DNA from: Deltaproteobacteria bacterium
Lineage (GTDB): Bacteria > Desulfobacterota > DSM-4660 > Desulfatiglandales > Desulfatiglandaceae
Direction: 5' to 3'
DNA: 5,040 nucleotides
NCBI GenBank assembly: GCA_019307165.1
Contig: JAFDKD010000295.1
Coordinates: 1-5,040, forward strand
In this document: positions 5,006 to 5,040 of the stretch, piece by piece
Position numbering within the stretch: the first letter of the stretch is position 1
Layout of the letters: every line of letters begins with the position of its first letter
Made by a program: the position numbers and the translations under genes
The notes under the pieces: generated by a model
Seen by the model: only the letters and a program-made list of their open reading frames with translations
The model's database searches: none
Told to the model about the DNA's origin: nothing

Positions 5006-5034
5006 TTCAATAACTCAATGTTCAATATTCAATG
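5006..5034. repeat. Heptamer tandem repeat, TTCAATA/G x 4 (right arm of palindrome)
   Basis: TTCAATA (5006-5012), one extra A, CTCAATG (5014-5020), TTCAATA (5021-5027) and TTCAATG (5028-5034). It is the inverted counterpart of the ATTGAAA array; AATCTTCAAT (5002-5011) is an exact reverse complement of ATTGAAGATT (4947-4956). Confidence 0.85.
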
Positions 5035-5040
5035 TATAGG

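Larger units (their letters stand above)
4593..5040. other. Gene-free region upstream of the moa genes
   Basis: These 448 bp hold no credible gene on either strand; reading frames are short and lack family features. The right end of the region should contain the promoter of the moaE-like/moaC pair, but I see no convincing boxes. The stretch does hold the ribosome binding site at 4601-4606, a 12-bp inverted repeat (4698-4789), repeated CTTCGAC motifs, a degenerate heptamer array (4885-4905) and a long heptamer-built palindrome (4940-5034). Confidence 0.7.

Overview
The window is a block of bacterial genes that all read on the minus strand. It looks like an anaerobic, fatty- or aromatic-acid-oxidising Desulfobacterota (Desulfobacterales-type) genome. 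That assignment is inferred from the protein flavour (a diverged EtfB/EtfA pair beside an acyl-CoA dehydrogenase, a short MoaE-like protein next to MoaC) and from the dense short-period repeats between genes. It was not tested by any search.

In transcription order (right to left) the genes are: a short MoaE-like molybdopterin synthase large-subunit homologue (4239-4592); moaC, cyclic pyranopterin monophosphate synthase (3777-4229), 9 bp downstream; a secreted or membrane-anchored SH3/coiled-coil protein of the YgiM type (3051-3728); an acyl-CoA dehydrogenase (1570-2724); etfB (518-1330); and etfA, which overlaps etfB by 17 bp and runs off the left edge (1-534). The first pair serves molybdenum cofactor synthesis. 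The last three form an electron-transfer module: the dehydrogenase oxidises an acyl-CoA and its FAD electrons pass to the EtfAB flavoprotein, then presumably to the membrane quinone pool.

The genes are ordinary; the gaps are not. The 2725-3050 gap is a mosaic of a CACAGAG-type repeat, a compound hairpin, a GTAG-headed REP-like palindrome and ten in-register heptamers. The last heptamer overlaps the stop codon of the SH3 gene. The 1331-1569 gap holds four perfect ATTGTCG heptamers just upstream of a possible etfB promoter. The 4593-5040 gap has no convincing gene. It holds a 12-bp inverted repeat, a third heptamer run, and a roughly 95-bp imperfect palindrome made of two inverted heptamer arrays around a perfect GC-rich hairpin. 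The last codons and stop of moaC are themselves a 9-bp direct repeat.

The recurring theme is arrays with the same 7-bp period but unrelated unit sequences. I see no CRISPR array, no tRNA or rRNA, no intact transposase and no recognisable new defence or biosynthetic system.
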